A program made the translations under genes and the position numbers. A DNA stretch of 64,000 bases, taken from NCBI RefSeq assembly GCF_000426725.1, contig NZ_KE384560.1, forward strand, positions 124,001-188,000, in the 5' to 3' direction. This DNA is from Sporocytophaga myxococcoides DSM 11118. GTDB taxonomy: Bacteria > Bacteroidota > Bacteroidia > Cytophagales > Cytophagaceae. Below the pieces are notes generated by a model. The model searched no databases and was not told where the DNA came from. It worked only from the letters and a program-made list of their open reading frames with translations. This document shows, one piece after another, positions 36,130-46,400 of this stretch (position 1 is its first letter; every line of letters starts with the position of its first letter).

Positions 36130-36708
36130 ATGTTGAACATCATTCTATTTGGACCTCCTTACGCAGGTAAAGGCACTCAAAGCCAGAATATCATTGAAAA
36201 GTATGGTTTGATTCACCTTTCTACAGGCGATTTATTAAGAGCAGAAATGAAGGAAGGTACTGAGTTAGGTAAAAGCGCTCAGAAGCTCATTAATGATGGT
36301 TTGCTTGTTCCTGACGAGGTAGTTATCGGAATGATCAACAACAAAATAAAAAGCAACAAATCGTCAAAAGGCTTCATTTTTGACGGATTTCCAAGAACAG
36401 TTCCTCAGGCAGGTGCATTAGACCACCTTTGTGTCGAAAATGGTATTACCGTTGATGCAGTAATCGGACTTACCGTAGAAAAAGATGAGCTAACTAAAAG
36501 AGCTGTACTTAGAGGTCAGACATCTAACAGGGCGGATGATAAAGATCCGGTAGTAATCAGCAAGAGAATAGTTGTTTATCAGGAAGAAACAGCTCCCGTT
36601 GCAGACTATTATCGCAAAAAGGGTATCTACAAAGAAGTAGACGGAATGAATTCCATTGAACAGGTGTTCAAAGATATTTCCAAGATATTGGATTTAGTAA
36701 AACAGTAA
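36130..36708 (+). CDS. adk: Adenylate kinase (short form)
   Basis: This 192-residue protein has the P-loop FGPPYAGKGTQ (Walker A G8 to T16), HLSTGDLLR, and FDGFPRTVPQAGAL near residue 80. The LID is the short form with no zinc cysteines (GQTSNRADD). It interconverts ATP plus AMP and two ADP. The tyrosine at position 11 where a glycine is usual in GPPGAGKGT is unusual but keeps the Walker A spacing. It is followed by a hairpin and then obg. Confidence 0.94.
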   Translation: MLNIILFGPPYAGKGTQSQNIIEKYGLIHLSTGDLLRAEMKEGTELGKSAQKLINDGLLVPDEVVIGMINNKIKSNKSSKGFIFDGFPRTVPQAGALDHLCVENGITVDAVIGLTVEKDELTKRAVLRGQTSNRADDKDPVVISKRIVVYQEETAPVADYYRKKGIYKEVDGMNSIEQVFKDISKILDLVKQ

Positions 36709-36711
36709 TTA

Positions 36712-36730
36712 AAGGAGGAAATTCCTCCTT
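36712..36730 (+). terminator. Hairpin between adk and obg
   Basis: A perfect 8-bp stem, AAGGAGGA with TCCTCCTT, has a 3-base loop. The following T-run is weak, so it may attenuate rather than stop transcription into obg. Confidence 0.5.
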
Positions 36731-36756
36731 ACTTTATATTCTTAAAGCTATTTCAT

Positions 36757-37746
36757 TTGGCTTCTTCAAATTTTATTGATTACGTAAAAATCTGCTGCAG
36801 ATCTGGAGCAGGAGGTGCAGGTTCTGTTCATTTTCGACATGAAAAATTTGCAGATATGGGTGGTCCCGATGGTGGAAATGGTGGTCATGGCGGTCATATT
36901 ATTCTTAGGGGAAACTCTCAGCTCTGGACATTACTCCATCTAAAATACCGAAAACATGTTATTGCTGAGCCTGGTCAGAAGGGTGAAGGCGGAAGACGTA
37001 CCGGAGCCAGCGGCGAACATGTAATTCTCGATGTTCCGCTGGGTACTGTTGCCAAAGATGCAGAAAGTGGAGAGTTTATGGTAGAAATAAGCGAACATGG
37101 GCAGGAAGTAATACTTGTCCCTGGCGGTAGAGGCGGATTGGGGAATGATCATTTTAAAACACCTACCGTTCAGGCGCCGAGAACAGCACAACCGGGGGAG
37201 CCTGGGATTGAACAGTGGGTGGTTCTTGAGCTGAAACTTTTGGCAGATGTTGGTCTCGTGGGATTTCCAAATGCAGGAAAATCTACCCTATTATCCAAAG
37301 TCTCTGCTGCTAAACCTGAAATCGCAGATTATCCATTTACCACACTTACGCCCAATCTTGGAGTTGTAAGCTATAGGGATGACAAGTCATTTGTTATGGC
37401 AGATATCCCGGGAATTATTGAAGGGGCATCTGAAGGGAGAGGTCTGGGACTGCGTTTTTTAAGACACATAGAAAGAAATTCTATTTTACTTTTTCTTGTT
37501 CCTTCAGATAGCAAGGACATAAAAGCAGATTACAATGTTCTTTTAAACGAATTGAGAGAATTTAACCCGGAACTGCTTGATAAAAAGAGAATTTTGGGAA
37601 TCTCTAAAACCGACCTGCTTGATGAGGAACTTGAAAATCTGATAGAAAAGGAACTTCCTAATGTACCTTTCGTCATGTTTTCATCCTACACAGGGAATGG
37701 GCTGATGAAGTTAAAAGATCTGATATGGCGCACATTAAATGAATAA
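36757..37746 (+). CDS. obgE: Obg-family GTPase
   Basis: This 329-residue protein has the Gly-rich Obg fold (about 1-158, starting [11 protein letters not shown]) and a GTPase domain with G1 GFPNAGKST (169-177), G3 [16 protein letters not shown] and G4 GISKTDLL. It binds ribosome 50S precursors and links growth to nucleotide level. The start codon is TTG at 36757; no ATG or GTG gives the conserved N-terminus, so the TTG start is well supported. There is no long C-terminal extension. Confidence 0.96.
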   Translation: MASSNFIDYVKICCRSGAGGAGSVHFRHEKFADMGGPDGGNGGHGGHIILRGNSQLWTLLHLKYRKHVIAEPGQKGEGGRRTGASGEHVILDVPLGTVAKDAESGEFMVEISEHGQEVILVPGGRGGLGNDHFKTPTVQAPRTAQPGEPGIEQWVVLELKLLADVGLVGFPNAGKSTLLSKVSAAKPEIADYPFTTLTPNLGVVSYRDDKSFVMADIPGIIEGASEGRGLGLRFLRHIERNSILLFLVPSDSKDIKADYNVLLNELREFNPELLDKKRILGISKTDLLDEELENLIEKELPNVPFVMFSSYTGNGLMKLKDLIWRTLNE

Positions 37747-37808
37747 TGTCATCTTGTCAGTGCGAATTCTTTTGGCAAAATAATTGAATCTCCACTGCCA
37801 ATGTCTTT

Positions 37809-37824
37809 TTCCAATTAAGTGGAA
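37809..37824. promoter_or_regulatory. Inverted repeat upstream of grpE
   Basis: TTCCA and TGGAA are separated by 6 bases, 37 bases before the grpE ATG, within an AT-rich promoter-like stretch. It is not a CIRCE element. It is noted as a possible heat-shock operator only. Confidence 0.25.
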
Positions 37825-37860
37825 ATATAATTTATAATTGAAAACCTAGCGATATAAGTA

Positions 37861-38424
37861 ATGATACCGGAAGAAAAGAACGAACAAAAAGATTTTCAGA
37901 CAGAAAATGCGGATCAGGAGACTGTAACTTCGGAAGGAAAAGAAAATACTGAAGGAACTTCTCAGGGGGCAAATGAGGTTGAAACTTTGAAAAAGGAAAA
38001 TGAGGAATTGAAAGATAAATATCTGAGATTATATTCCGAGTTTGACAATTTCAGAAGAAGAACCTCAAAAGAACGCGTTGAACTTTTGAAAACTGCGGGG
38101 GAGGATGTTCTTACTAGCTTACTGCCAGTATTAGATGATTTTGAAAGAGCATCAGTATCAATGGCAAAAGCTACTGAAGTTTCCGCAATCAAAGAAGGAG
38201 TTTCCCTTATTCATAATAAAATATATAAAACCCTTGAGCAAAAAGGTCTTAAAGTAATGGAAGATCAGAGGGGAAAAGAGTTTAACAGCGAAATTCATGA
38301 AGCTATTACTCAAATTCCGGCTCCCACACCAGACCTTAAAGGCAAAATTGTTGATGTTGTAGAAAACGGATATTATCTGAATGAAAAGGTGGTTCGTTTT
38401 GCAAAAGTTGTTATCGGAGCATAA
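37861..38424 (+). CDS. grpE: Nucleotide exchange factor GrpE
   Basis: This 187-residue protein has an acidic N-terminal tail (about 1-38), a long helical dimer region (VETLKKENEELKDKYLRLYSEFDNFRRRTSKER), and the C-terminal beta domain ending GYYLNEKVVRFAKVVIG. It releases ADP from DnaK. It is 3 bases upstream of dnaJ, and the two are co-transcribed. dnaK is not in the window. Confidence 0.97.
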   Translation: MIPEEKNEQKDFQTENADQETVTSEGKENTEGTSQGANEVETLKKENEELKDKYLRLYSEFDNFRRRTSKERVELLKTAGEDVLTSLLPVLDDFERASVSMAKATEVSAIKEGVSLIHNKIYKTLEQKGLKVMEDQRGKEFNSEIHEAITQIPAPTPDLKGKIVDVVENGYYLNEKVVRFAKVVIGA

Positions 38425-38427
38425 AAA

Positions 38428-39570
38428 ATGGCTAAAAGAGATTACTACGAAATTCTTGGTGTTTCTAAATCTTCAAGTGCTGAAGAGATAAAGAAAGCCT
38501 ACAGAAAAATCGCAATTAAATACCATCCTGACAAAAATCCTGATGATCCTTCCGCTGAAGAAAAATTCAAGGAAGCTGCGGAAGCCTACGAGGTATTAAG
38601 CAGCCCCGAGAAGAAGCAAAGGTATGACCAGTTTGGTCATCAGGGAGTTGGCGGCGGCTTCGGCGGTGGCGGCGGCATGAACATGGACGATATCTTCTCT
38701 CAGTTCGGGGATATTTTCGGGGGCGGAAGTCCTTTCGAAAGTTTCTTCGGTGGAGGTGGTGGTAGAGGTGGACGTGCGCAGCGCAGAGGAAGTAATCTCA
38801 GAATAAAGCTTAAGCTTACCCTTCAGGAAATAGCTCAGGGTGCCGAAAAGAAAATAAAAGTAAAGCGCTACGTTGCTTGTGATGATTGCGGCGGAAATGG
38901 ATCAAAAAATGGCGCAGCGCTTCAGAACTGTCCTGTTTGTCAGGGAACTGGCCAAACCAGGAAAGTGGTGAATACCATGCTTGGACAAATGGTGAGTACG
39001 TCTACTTGTCATGCTTGTCATGGTGAAGGAACGACAATCTCTCAGAAATGTCCGACATGTGAGGGAGAAGGAAGAGTGCTGAAGGAAGAAGTGATAAGCA
39101 TAAAAGTACCTGCCGGTGTGGCTGAAGGTATGCAATTGAGCATGTCTGGTAAAGGTAATGCCCCAAATCGCGGAGGAATACCTGGCGATCTCCTTATATT
39201 AATAGAAGAAGTTGAAGATGAGCTGTTAAAAAGAGATGGGCAAAACATTATTTATGAGCTATATATCAGCTTTATAGATGCAGTTTTGGGAACCTCTCTG
39301 GAAGTGCCAACAATTGAAGGTAAAGTGAAGATCAAAATAGATCCGGGAACTCAGAGCGGAAAGATATTGAGATTGAAGGAAAAAGGTTTGAGAGAAGTGA
39401 ACGGATATTCCAAAGGAGATCAACTTATTTATGTAAATGTCTGGACACCACAGACATTATCTAAAGAAGAGAAAAATATCCTTACTTCTCTGAAAGATTC
39501 TGAAAGCTTCAAGCCTAATCCGGGAAAGCATGATAAAGGCTTCTTTGAGAAAATGAAAGAATTCTTTTAA
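38428..39570 (+). CDS. dnaJ: Chaperone DnaJ
   Basis: This 380-residue type I DnaJ has a J domain (1-70) with HPD in [10 protein letters not shown], a Gly/Phe-rich linker and four CxxCxGxG zinc repeats ([32 protein letters not shown]), followed by the substrate-binding domain. It stimulates DnaK ATP hydrolysis and delivers clients. It follows grpE with a 3-base gap. A terminator lies just past its stop. Confidence 0.98.
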   Translation: MAKRDYYEILGVSKSSSAEEIKKAYRKIAIKYHPDKNPDDPSAEEKFKEAAEAYEVLSSPEKKQRYDQFGHQGVGGGFGGGGGMNMDDIFSQFGDIFGGGSPFESFFGGGGGRGGRAQRRGSNLRIKLKLTLQEIAQGAEKKIKVKRYVACDDCGGNGSKNGAALQNCPVCQGTGQTRKVVNTMLGQMVSTSTCHACHGEGTTISQKCPTCEGEGRVLKEEVISIKVPAGVAEGMQLSMSGKGNAPNRGGIPGDLLILIEEVEDELLKRDGQNIIYELYISFIDAVLGTSLEVPTIEGKVKIKIDPGTQSGKILRLKEKGLREVNGYSKGDQLIYVNVWTPQTLSKEEKNILTSLKDSESFKPNPGKHDKGFFEKMKEFF

Positions 39571-39588
39571 GCTAAAAGCAAAAAGTTA

Positions 39589-39630
39589 AAAAGGTTGAAG
39601 TTGTCCAAATGGTTAATTTCAACCTTTTTA
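39589..39630 (+). terminator. Terminator after dnaJ
   Basis: An 11-bp stem, AAAAGGTTGAA with TTCAACCTTTT, encloses an 18-base loop and is followed by a T-rich run. Confidence 0.75.
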
Positions 39631-39688
39631 TTTATATAGGTATTTATATAGATCAACCTTATGTATTTTTGCTTTAAGTTTTCAGATT

Positions 39689-40180
39689 TCAGCTTTTCGC
39701 ATTTTTCTTCCTTTTTACAAAATCCAAAGATGCCGAATTCATACAATACCTGAGGCCTGTCGGCTTTGGCCCATCTTCAAATACATGTCCGAGGTGAGCG
39801 TCACAGCGGTTGCATCTGACTTCCACTCTGTCACCATCTTCCAGATATTTTACATGTGTTTTGTCAATTGGTTGCCAGAAACTTGGCCAGCCTGTGCCTG
39901 AATCAAATTTTTGGTATGAGCTAAAAAGGCTGTTTCCGCAACAGATGCATTTGTAAATACCTTTTTCTTTATTTTTATCATACTTATTATTAAATGGAGG
40001 TTCAGTTCCCTGTTCTCGGGTAACAGTATATTGCTCAGGCGTTAACTGCCTTTTCCATTCCTCATTAGATTTAGCTACGGTATCTGTCTGATTGAAGTTT
40101 TGGAATTTCGGAAATTGACTGGTTTGAGAACATCCGGTAAATAGACGAAGTACGATGGTTACCAAAACAAGGTTTTTCAT
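39689..40180 (-). CDS. msrB: Peptide-methionine (R)-S-oxide reductase MsrB, lipoprotein form
   Basis: This 163-residue protein has zinc-site pairs C78/C81 (CICC) and C123/C126 (CNRC), the block [10 protein letters not shown] and the catalytic C146 in [10 protein letters not shown]. It reduces the R form of methionine sulfoxide in proteins. Unlike the cytoplasmic form it begins with a hydrophobic segment ending at C17 in LFTGC, a near lipobox, so it is probably lipidated and acts in the envelope. The lipobox is not perfect (F at -3). It may protect secreted proteins from oxidation. Confidence 0.92.
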   Translation of the reverse strand: MKNLVLVTIVLRLFTGCSQTSQFPKFQNFNQTDTVAKSNEEWKRQLTPEQYTVTREQGTEPPFNNKYDKNKEKGIYKCICCGNSLFSSYQKFDSGTGWPSFWQPIDKTHVKYLEDGDRVEVRCNRCDAHLGHVFEDGPKPTGLRYCMNSASLDFVKRKKNAKS

Positions 40181-40420
40181 ATTAATAGAGCGATCTGTGC
40201 AGGATCAACTACGCACAAGTGCTTAGGTTTGAATTTAGAATGGGGAATAAAAAAGACGAAGATTTCAACAAAAGCATGCCTTTTTTAGTTTGGTACGTCT
40301 AAAATAGTAGAACTTTCCAATAAAAATTTGTATATTTCTGACTGGTATCAATGATTAAATAAGAATAGTCATATTTTACAACTAAAAAATCCCATTTGAA
40401 TTAACTTTAACCTATCTAAT

Positions 40421-43400
40421 ATGAAAAAAGTTATACTTTTTCTCCTGTTCCTGACTATAGCAATAACAGGTTCCATGGCGGGAACTGTATTTGTGGTAGA
40501 TAATAATGGAGATGGTGACAATGGAGCCGGCTATACAGCTAGTGACAATACCAATACCTTGAGAAAGTGTATTCGTCTCGCCAATAATACAGGGAACGGA
40601 GGAACGCCTCATCAGATTGTATTTAGACTAACTGCCGGGACAGTAATTCAGGTAAACTCTGATCTGCCTACTATCAATAATAATGGTAATGCTGGTGGTT
40701 TGGTTATTGATGCAACTATTGCACCTATGACTGGTTTCAGTGGGACACCACTAATTGGGATTTTTAGAAACAATGGTCAAAATGGAAATGGTTTTAATAT
40801 TGATGGAGCGAGCAATGTAACAGTTAGAGGTATTGCCATTCAAAATTTTAATGTTGGTATCAGGGTAAATAACTCAACAGGTTCAACTCTTGATAAAAAC
40901 TTCATAGGAACTAACCTTGCCGGTACTTCAATCGCCGGAACTACAATAAAAACAAGTGGTATATTTCTTGATGCAAATGCGTCCAATACAAATATTACTA
41001 ACAACGTAATATCAGGTTGTATGTCAGTGGGAGATGGAAATTTTTATGGTGCAATTAACATTAGACCAGGTTCTCACGGAGTTAAAATTACCTCAAACTT
41101 TATAGGTACGGATGCAACCGGTTCAAATTTACTTGGAAATGGAACCAATCAGCCATACAGACAACAAGGTATTTATATTGATGGTGCTTCAACTGTTGCA
41201 AATCCGATAGTAATCAGTGGTAACGTAATCTCGGGTAACATCGGTAATGGTATTTGGGCTACCAATACAGCAGGTCTGAAGATTGTAGGTAACCACATTG
41301 GTACAGACTTAGCAGGTACGAAAGCAATCGGTAATAAAGCAGCTGGTATCAGGGTTGACAGATCTAACAACGTAACGATTGGTGGATCTACAGTTGCAGA
41401 TAGAAATATAATTTCCGGAAACGGAGGTGCAATTGATAGCAGACCTTGCGGACCTGATTATTGTGGTGAGTCATGTAATTTTAATGCTTGTCCTACTGGA
41501 TATGATGCAACTCTGCAGACTGGGATTTACTTTTCAGAAGTTACATCTTCTAAAATATCAGGTAACTATGTAGGTACAAATGAAACAGGAGCATCTACCG
41601 GAACAGGTAATTCACTTGGAAACTTTTATGCAGGTATAAAACTGGAAACAAGTTCTTCCAATGTAACCATCGGAGGGAATACTGCTGCTGAAGGTAACGT
41701 GATCGGTGGCAATGGATTTGGTATTTATCCAAACAACGGAAAGGCATATAGAGGCCATGGTATTCAGCTTAATGGAGGATCTGTTAGCAACATCTTTGTT
41801 TATAACAACAGAGTGGGAGTTGGTCCAAACAATGAAGAAATTGGAAACCGTCAGGATGGTATATCACTTCTAGGTGCTCATGATTGTAAAATCGGAGACG
41901 CTGCTTCAATAGCGGATCCTGCCGGAAAAGGAAATATTGTAGGAAACAACTCATGGGGTATTTTCCTTCAGTCTGATTTCAGCAATAACGATAATAGTAA
42001 CCAGGCTAGGAACAATTCAATTAAAGGGAATTACCTTGGAAATGATGGTACTGCATTATTAGGTAACGGTACAAGAGCATTAGATGATGAGGGTGCTGGT
42101 ATTGGTATTCAGCATGGAAGTAATAATAACGTAGTTGAGCTTAACGTCATTTCAGGTAACAGGGATGGGATTACTTTCAGAGGGCAAGGTTTTGGAGCCG
42201 GAATCGCTAATAATTCAGAAACTACTTCTAATATAATCAGATCAAATTATATCGGTACTGATCAAACTGGCAAAACTGCCATGGCTAATAAAAACAATGG
42301 TATCCTTGTTACAGAAGGTGCACAATATATTACCATTGGTGGGACAGTCGCAGGACAGGGAAATATTATTGCAGGTAATACTGCAGATGGTATTCATATG
42401 GAAGATGGTGACAGGGTAAAAATATTCAATAATAAGATCGGTGTAGAAAAAGACGGACTGGCATTAGCAAACGGTGGAGATGGTATTGAGTTGAAGCAAA
42501 GCGCAGGTACGACAGGCGGAAGCTCCAATAATATAATTGGTGGTGTTAACGCTGGTGAGTCTAACACAATTGCAAACAATGCCGGAAACGGAGTGGTAGT
42601 TGATGGAACAACCTCAATCAATAACTCCATTCACCATAATTCTTTTTCTTGTAATGCGCTAAGAGGTATTGTTCTATCAAACGGTGGTAATAACAATTAT
42701 GCTAAACCCACATTTTCAGGAACTCCTACAAACTTCACAGTTACAGGTCCGGCAAATTCTTACATTGAAATATATGAAATTGACGCCTGTCATAATTGCG
42801 GATTGGATCCTGATAAAGTGCAGGGTAAAACATTAGTAAAATCAGGGCTTTCGCCTCAGTCATTTGTACCAGCAACAGGTAAGACAAATAAAGATTATAC
42901 AGCTATTGTTTCAGTAAATGGAACAACTGCAGCACATAACACTTCAGAATTTACTTCTTGTGTGGCTCTTTGCATAGAGCCAAAGCCAGATATCACAGGA
43001 AGCGCATATGCATTTTGCGATAATACTCAAAATGTAACATTCTCTACACCAAATGTTTCCGGAAATACTTATAGCTGGACTGTTACTGGTGGATTAACTA
43101 TAGTCGGCTCATCTACCGGAAGTAGCGTTACAATTAATGTAGGGGCAACGGGAGGAACACTTTCCGTTAAAGAGCTAGCTGGGGCTTGTGAAGGTATCCA
43201 TAGTAGAGTAATTACAGTTAACCAAAGACCTGAAACTCCTGGAATAGTTGGAAATATAAGCCCATGTGAAAATTCGACAGGAGTTAAATATAGTGTTCCT
43301 TTGACTGCTGGAACGACATATACCTGGACTGTTCCGACAGGAGTAACATTGGTTTCTGGCCAGGGCACTAATGAAATCACTGTTAATATTGGAGCAGCAG

Positions 43401-46400
43401 CAACCACTTCTGGGAAAATTACTGTTACTGCTAAAACCAGCAGTACAACTTGTGAGGATTTAACGCCAAGTGAAATTACTCTTGACGTGAAACCTCGCCC
43501 TGAAACTCCGGGAATCGTTGGAAATGCTACGCCATGTGAAAATACACCAGGTTTAAAGTATAATGTACCGGCTACAGCAGGTACTACTTACACTTGGACT
43601 GTGCCAGTCGGAGTAACGATTGTTTCTGGTCAAGGTACTAATGAAATCACAGTAAACATAGGAGCTGCTTCAGCGGCTTCAGGAGATATTACAGTTACTG
43701 CTAAAACTACCAGTACAACATGTGAAGATTTATCTCCAAGTAAAATTACACTTGACGTAAAACCAAGGCCAGAAACTCCAGGGATCGTTGGAAATGATGC
43801 TCCATGTGAAAATACACCAGGGTTCAAGTACAGTGTAACAGCAACAGCAGGAACAACATATACCTGGACTGTCCCTGGGGGCGTAACTATTGTTAGTGGT
43901 CAAGGTACTAATGAGATTACAGTAAATATAGGATCTGCAGCAACAGCTTCAGGAGAAATTACAGTAACTGCTAAAACTACCAGTACGACTTGTGAAGATT
44001 TGTCTCCAAGCAAAATTACACTTGATGTAAAACCACGTCCTGAGACTCCGGGAATTGTTGGAAATGCCGCACCTTGTGAAAATACTCCTGGATTAAAATA
44101 TAGTGTTCCTTCAACGGCAGGTACAACTTATACCTGGGCTGTTCCAACTGGAGTAACAATTATCTCCGGTCAGGGGACAAATGAAATCACTGTAGATATA
44201 GGTTCTGCAGCAACAGCTTCGGGAGAAATTACAGTAACTGCTAAAACTACCAGCACGACTTGTGAAGATTTATCTCCAAGCAAACTTACACTTGATGTAA
44301 AACCAAGACCAGAAACTCCTGGTATAGTTGGAAATTCTACTCCTTGCGAAAATACTCCTGGTTTAAAATACAGTGTTCCTTCAACAGCAGGTACAACTTA
44401 TACCTGGACTGTCCCAGCGGGTGTAACTATAGTATCCGGTCAGGGAACAAATGAAATAACAGTTAATGTAGGATCTGCATCGACAGCCTCAGGTGATATA
44501 ACAGTTGCAGCGAAAACAACAAGTACTACATGTGAGGATTTGAGCCCAAGCAAGTTCACTCTTGATGTGAAACCAAGACCTGAAACGCCGGGTATCGTAG
44601 GAGAAGCTAACCCTTGTGAAAATAGTCCAGGTCTAAAGTATAGTGTTCCATTAACAGCAGGTACAACTTATACCTGGGTAGTACCAACTGGAGTAACAAT
44701 TGTATCAGGTCAGGGGACAAACGAAATCACTGTTGATATTGGAACTTCTGCTACAGCTTCAGGAGATATCACAGTTTTTGCAACTACGACTTCAACAACT
44801 TGTGAGGATTTGTCTCCAAGCAAAATTACGCTTAATGTAAACCCAAGACCTGAAACCCCGGGAATCGTTGGAAATGATGCTCCTTGCGAAAATACACCTG
44901 GTTTAAAATATAGTGTTACTGCAACGGCTGGCTTAACTTACAACTGGACTGTCCCTGCAGGAGTAACAATTGTATCAGGTCAGGGCACCAACGAGATAAC
45001 TGTTAATATTGGTCCGGAAGCAACAGCGTCTGGAGATATCACGGTTTATGCATCTACCGGATCTTCTGCAACAGCTTGCTCCGATCTTTCACCTAGCACT
45101 ATAACACTTGATGTACAACCAAGACCAGAAACCCCAACAGTTAATGGTGATGATGAAGTTTGCGAAAATAGCAGTGGACATATTTACACTATACCTTCAG
45201 AGACAGGTGTAGAATATAAATGGACAGTCCCTGCAGGATTTACAATTACAGCAGGAGATAATACAAATAGCATCACTGTAAGTGTGGCAGAGGGAGCTTC
45301 GGATGGAATAATTAAAGTATATCTGGTAAATTCTACAACTAAGTGCGAGGATTTATCCCCAAGTGAATTTGCGGTAAAAGTAAATCCAAGACCAGTAACT
45401 CCTGGAATAACAGGAAGTGCTGAGGTCTGTGAAGATACTAAGGGACATATTTATTCAGTTCCTGCTGTAAGCGGAGTTGACTATAAGTGGTCTGTTCCTG
45501 CTGGATTTACAATTACCTCTGGAGATAATACAAATAGCATTACAGTAAGTGTTGCAGCTGGCACAACAGATGGCGTGATAAAAGCGTACTTGGTAAATCA
45601 GCAAAGTAATTGCGAAGATTTGACCCCAAGCGAAATTAGTATTAAGGTTAATACTCTTCCAGTTCTAACGTTGACTCCTGATGCTAATGAAATATGTGTA
45701 GGTTCGTCTACAGTATTAAAAACTGTTGTAACGGGAGGAAATGGTGCAGTTACTTATAATTGGACTGCAACTCCAGGACCGAATCCATCAGGAGAAAGCC
45801 CAACAGTGAGTCCTGCTGATACTACAATCTATACTTTAATAGTAACCGATACTAAAGGTTGTTCAGCTGATACACAATCTGTGCAAATTGATGTAAACGA
45901 AAATCCTGTTCTTGTAATCTCTACCACTGTTAATGACACTATTTGTAAAGGAACTTCGGCGGTTTTATCTACCAATATAACTAAAGGATATAAACCATAT
46001 ATATCTTTAGTTTGGACAGCAAATCCAGCACCTGTACCAAATCAGGATGATTTTAACCCTTCTGTTAGTCCGACAGTAACAACTGATTATACTGCTACAG
46101 TTACAGATTCTAAAAATTGTAAGGCAACAGATGCAATAAAGATTACTGTTATAGATGTTCCGGAAGGACCTCTCTCAGCGAATGTTGACAGATCAGTTAT
46201 CTGTAATACTGATACCAGAAATATCGAACTATCGGCTACTGCAGGTACCGATCCTAAAATTAAACCAATCTGGTACAAAGAAGGGTGCGGATTGGATTCT
46301 GTGACTACTGGATACACGGTTTCCATGGCTCCTCCGGATACAACAACTACCTATTATATAGCATTGAAAAATGTCTGTGGAATATCTGAATGTAAATCTG

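Noticed and set aside
37809-37824. CIRCE element before grpE
   Set aside because: The arms are TTCCA/TGGAA, not TTAGCACTC/GAGTGCTAA.
43069-43407. Reverse-strand frames inside the giant gene (also 41173-41370, 42394-42630, 43630-43827, 46087-46326)
   Set aside because: They are shadows of the forward repeats, rich in Val/Pro from the complement, with no independent support.
43226-45655. CRISPR-like or satellite array
   Set aside because: The repeats are 270 bases long, have no spacers, and are fully in frame within a secreted protein.
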